The notes under the pieces: model-generated
Told to the model about the DNA's origin: nothing
Databases searched by the model: none
What the model saw: only the letters and a program-made list of their open reading frames with translations
Shown: positions 13,074 to 15,294 of the stretch, one piece after another
How the letters are laid out: every line of letters starts with the position of its first letter
How positions within the stretch are numbered: position 1 is the first letter of the stretch
Program-made: the position numbers and the translations under genes
DNA from: Flavobacteriales bacterium
Lineage (GTDB): Bacteria; Bacteroidota; Bacteroidia; Flavobacteriales_D; Parvicellaceae
Assembly (NCBI GenBank): GCA_026993705.1
Contig: JALWSJ010000292.1
Coordinates: 1 to 15,294, forward strand
DNA: 15,294 bases
Direction of reading: 5' to 3'

Positions 13074-13133
13074 ATGAATAAACTAAGTCAATTTGTTAAA
13101 AAAAGAAGAAAATCTATTCAAATTGAATTATAA
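13074..13133 (+). pseudogene. Remnant N-terminus of a HipB-like XRE antitoxin
   Basis: An ATG 7 bases after the second palindrome opens a 19-codon frame, MNKLSQFVKKRRKSIQIEL, then TAA. The opening resembles the first helix of HipB-like helix-turn-helix antitoxins in Bacteroidetes (pattern LSxFVKxRRK followed by a LTQEE-type helix), but the rest is gone and no hipA follows. I infer a decayed toxin-antitoxin locus that kept its operator. The match is short, so chance is possible. Confidence 0.35.
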
Positions 13134-13242
13134 ATATTTCTTTCCTTACCACCTTTTCAACACTCCGTTTTTTATTTCTATTTATAACTTTTGTGAAAGT
13201 GTAGCTTATATTCCTTTATTTTTACATAAAAATTATAAAACG

Positions 13243-14628
13243 ATGACATTAATCAAATCAATATCAGGAATAAGAGGTACGATAGGAGGAACAACAGGTG
13301 ATAATTTAACGCCTTTGGACGTAGTTAAATTTACAGCTTCATACGGGGAATGGATAAAAGCTAATCATAAAGATATTCGACCTAAAGTAGTGGTGGGAAG
13401 AGATGCCAGAATATCGGGAGAAATGGTTAAACGACTTTGCATCGGCACATTGCAAGGTTTGGGAATAGATGTAGTAGATTTGGATTTATCTACTACTCCG
13501 ACTGTTGAAATTGCTGTTCCTATGGAACAAGCTCAAGGTGGAATTATACTTACGGCAAGCCACAATCCAAAACAATGGAATGCTTTAAAACTACTCAATG
13601 AAAAAGGGGAGTTTATTTCTGATAAAGAAGGTAAAAAAATATTAGAGACCGCAGAACGTGAAGACTTTACTTTTGCTGATGTTGATACCTTAGGTAAAGT
13701 AAAAAGAGATGATTCTTACCTTCAAAAACATATTGATGCGGTTTTAAATCTACCCTTAGTCGATAAAGATGCTATAGCAAAAGCTAATTTTAAAATCGTT
13801 TGTGATTGTGTTAACAGCACAGGAGGAATTTTTATACCAGCTTTATTGAAGGCTTTAGGCGTTAAGTATATTATTGAATTGTATTGTGAACCTACGGGTG
13901 AGTTTCCGCATAACCCTGAACCTTTACCTGAAAATTTAACTGAAATTTCAAATAAAATACTTGAAACAAAAGCTGATTTGGGTATAGTAGTTGACCCAGA
14001 TGTAGATAGATTGGCTTTTGTAAATGAAGATGGTACGATGTTCGGTGAAGAATATACATTGGTTGCCGTTGCAGATTATGTATTAAAAAACACAAAAGGA
14101 AATACAGTTTCTAACTTATCTTCGACTCGTGCTTTGAGAGATGTTACCGAACAAAACGGAGGAATATATAAAGCTTCTGCCGTTGGTGAAGTAAACGTGG
14201 TTAAAATGATGAAAGATGTTGATGCTGTAATAGGCGGAGAAGGTAACGGTGGTATTATTTACCCTGAGCTTCACTATGGTAGAGATGCTCTCGTAGGGGT
14301 GGCTTTATTTCTGACGCATTTAGCTAAAAGTAAAATGAAGGCTTCGGAACTAAAAAACAGTTATCCACAATACACTATTTCTAAAAATAAAATAGAGTTG
14401 AATCCTCAAATGGATGTAGATGCTTTGCTCGATTCTATAGCTGAAGAATATAAATCTTACGAAATAGATACCATAGATGGTGTTAAAATTTACTTTGATA
14501 AAGAATGGGTACACTTGCGTAAAAGTAATACCGAACCTATCATTAGAATTTATTCCGAAAGTCAAAGCAAAGAAAAAGCCGATGAATTAGCACATGGTAT
14601 TATGGATAAAATTTTGAGTTTGGCTTAG
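13243..14628 (+). CDS. glmM: Phosphoglucosamine mutase (alpha-D-phosphohexomutase)
   Basis: It interconverts glucosamine-6-phosphate and glucosamine-1-phosphate for UDP-GlcNAc, peptidoglycan and LPS synthesis. The 461 residues have the four-domain phosphohexomutase layout: the phosphoserine loop TASHNP (S106), the Mg2+ loop DPDVDR (D251, D253, D255), the sugar loop GEGNGG (332-337) and the phosphate-binding loop RKSNTEP (426-432). The GEGNGG loop is closer to the archaeal-type GlmM/ManB group than to the GEQSGH loop of E. coli GlmM, so phosphomannomutase or phosphoglucomutase side activity is possible. The frame stays open upstream to 13093, but conservation starts at MTLIKSISGIRG. The upstream residues overlap the HipB-like relic and are aromatic-rich and unlike the family, so I start at the ATG at 13243. 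Confidence 0.9.
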   Translation: MTLIKSISGIRGTIGGTTGDNLTPLDVVKFTASYGEWIKANHKDIRPKVVVGRDARISGEMVKRLCIGTLQGLGIDVVDLDLSTTPTVEIAVPMEQAQGGIILTASHNPKQWNALKLLNEKGEFISDKEGKKILETAEREDFTFADVDTLGKVKRDDSYLQKHIDAVLNLPLVDKDAIAKANFKIVCDCVNSTGGIFIPALLKALGVKYIIELYCEPTGEFPHNPEPLPENLTEISNKILETKADLGIVVDPDVDRLAFVNEDGTMFGEEYTLVAVADYVLKNTKGNTVSNLSSTRALRDVTEQNGGIYKASAVGEVNVVKMMKDVDAVIGGEGNGGIIYPELHYGRDALVGVALFLTHLAKSKMKASELKNSYPQYTISKNKIELNPQMDVDALLDSIAEEYKSYEIDTIDGVKIYFDKEWVHLRKSNTEPIIRIYSESQSKEKADELAHGIMDKILSLA

Positions 14629-14668
14629 TTATTAACTTTCTTACATTTTCTTTATATATTAAGTATAA

Positions 14669-14752
14669 TACAAAGAAAAAATGGGAAAATATTCATCGTT
14701 TAAGAATACTAAATTCCATTTTCTTTGTACTTATTTTGCACACGTTAGGGAT
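14669..14752 (+). repeat. Degenerate module-1 right half before copy C
   Basis: TACAAAGAAAAAATGG (14669-14684) is inverted as CCATTTTCTTTGTA (14716-14729) with a two-base length difference. Between them, ATTCATCGTTTAAG resembles the TTCATCGTCTAAAG of 9750-9763. It ends in TTTTGCACACGTTAGGGAT, close to the end of the complete module-1 copy. It could also act as a terminator for glmM. Confidence 0.45.
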
Positions 14753-14881
14753 AGAAGTGGCATCCTTTTGTGTTGTTGCATATATGCAACACAAAAGATA
14801 TAACGGATAGCCCGACCCTCCTTTGCAAAATAAACGTTCCGCCTAAGCGGTATGTTTGTTTTGCAAAGGAGGGGAACGCCC
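14743..14881 (+). repeat. Module-2 structured repeat, copy C
   Basis: It shares the fixed blocks (CGTTAGGGATAG, GGCATCC, GGATAGCCCGACC, GGGAACGCCC) with copies A and B. Hairpin 1 is CTTTTGTGTTG (14765-14775) with CAACACAAAAG (14787-14797). Against copy A it differs by one G-to-T and the matching C-to-A change, so pairing is preserved. Hairpin 2 has an unrelated but perfect 15-bp stem (14816-14830 with 14859-14873) and a small inner stem CCGC/GCGG (14839-14842, 14847-14850). It lies about 115 bases downstream of glmM on the same strand. Confidence 0.85.
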
Positions 14882-15294
14882 AAAAACCTATAAACAAGCT
14901 AATCATTTGACTATTAGAGCGTAGTAAGGTTGTTAACAATTTACGTGTATTTTAGTTTCATAACTTGTTAATAGCTGTTGGAAAAAACTGATAAAAAAAG
15001 CTTGCAAAAATGATATATAATTTCTGCTATAACAATTATTGAAATAAGCACTGTTTGTTATAAAAAGTTTAAGGGAATTAAATAACAAGTTATACACATA
15101 AAATGTATAAATTTGAAAAAATAAAAAGTAAACAATTTTTAACAGTTATTAGGAAACTAAAATGTGTATAAAAAGTTAAATATCCTACAAATCAAGGTAG
15201 TATGTAAACTTCTATTGTTAACAAGTTGTTCATTAGTTTTTATAAATCATAAAAGCAAGAAAATTGAGAAAAAGATATAAGACATATCAACAGG
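14882..15294. other. Possible replication origin: AT-rich gene-free region with DnaA boxes
   Basis: No gene is visible in over 400 bases of very AT-rich sequence. Two perfect TTATNCACA-type DnaA boxes lie in opposite orientation: TTATACACA at 15090-15098 and TGTGTATAA at 15163-15171. TTGTTAACAA occurs at 14930-14939 and 15215-15224. TAACAAGTT occurs at 15083-15091 and 15219-15227, and inverted in TAACTTGTTA at 14961-14970. This recurrence of short motifs in AT-rich DNA is typical of oriC, which in Bacteroidetes is often next to dnaA. No dnaA is in the window, so it would have to be beyond the right edge. A regulatory region of a downstream gene is the alternative. Confidence 0.45.

Noticed and set aside
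13093..13242. 50-codon N-terminal extension of the glmM frame
   Set aside because: The extension is aromatic-rich, unlike the family, overlaps the HipB-like relic, and the conserved start MTLIKSISGIRG begins at the ATG at 13243.
8283..14881. Repeat family considered as a CRISPR array or as attachment sites
   Set aside because: Copies are kilobases apart, in both orientations, 139-164 bases long with internal hairpins, and no cas or integrase gene is present.
14745..14939. Open frame of 64 codons on the minus strand
   Set aside because: It is the complement of structured repeat copy C and adjacent AT-rich DNA; the other repeat copies do not preserve it.

Overview
This is a low-GC (roughly one third) stretch that reads as a chromosome fragment of a Flavobacteriia-type Bacteroidetes. 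Three things point there: promoters of the TAnnTTTG type, a protein carrying a type IX secretion 'type B' sorting domain, and the closest remembered relatives of most proteins. No ribosomal RNA, phage gene, transposase or CRISPR array is visible.

Layout. (1) 1-1205: a minus-strand DUF433/DUF5615 toxin-antitoxin pair set among whole and partial copies of an intergenic repeat. (2) 1206-5762: a plus-strand operon of an RND/MMPL-type membrane exporter, glucose-1-phosphate thymidylyltransferase (rfbA) and a short-chain polyprenyl diphosphate synthase; the first two overlap by 4 bp and the third follows after 4 bp. (3) 8210-5785, minus strand: a fatty-acid-hydroxylase-type membrane protein, an adenosine/adenine deaminase and a small PglC-like sugar-phosphate transferase. 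The window therefore holds two envelope-glycan enzymes, a lipid-type exporter and an isoprenoid synthase, but no complete pathway. (4) 8211-9979: a YihX-like HAD phosphatase, a tRNA with anticodon CAT, a 78-bp duplication of the tRNA 3' end with its terminator, and a dense nest of repeats. (5) 12440-9980, minus strand: a SulP anion transporter followed by a methyltransferase with a Cys-rich N-terminus. (6) 12598-14628, plus strand: a tiny secreted protein that is essentially only a T9SS sorting domain, a probable relic of a HipB-like antitoxin gene with twin operator palindromes, and glmM (phosphoglucosamine mutase). (7) 14629-15294: another repeat copy, then an AT-rich gene-free stretch with two DnaA-box matches that looks like a replication origin.

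The most unusual content is intergenic. Two repeat modules share the 9-mer GTTAGGGAT, which occurs eight times, always between genes. Module 1 is a roughly 160-bp long inverted repeat with MITE-like ends. Module 2 is a 139-164 bp element with fixed sequence blocks and two hairpins whose stems change by compensatory substitution between copies. This is the signature of a structured RNA or of REP/BIME-like folded DNA. I do not recognise a named family for it, and it is the best candidate here for an undescribed system.
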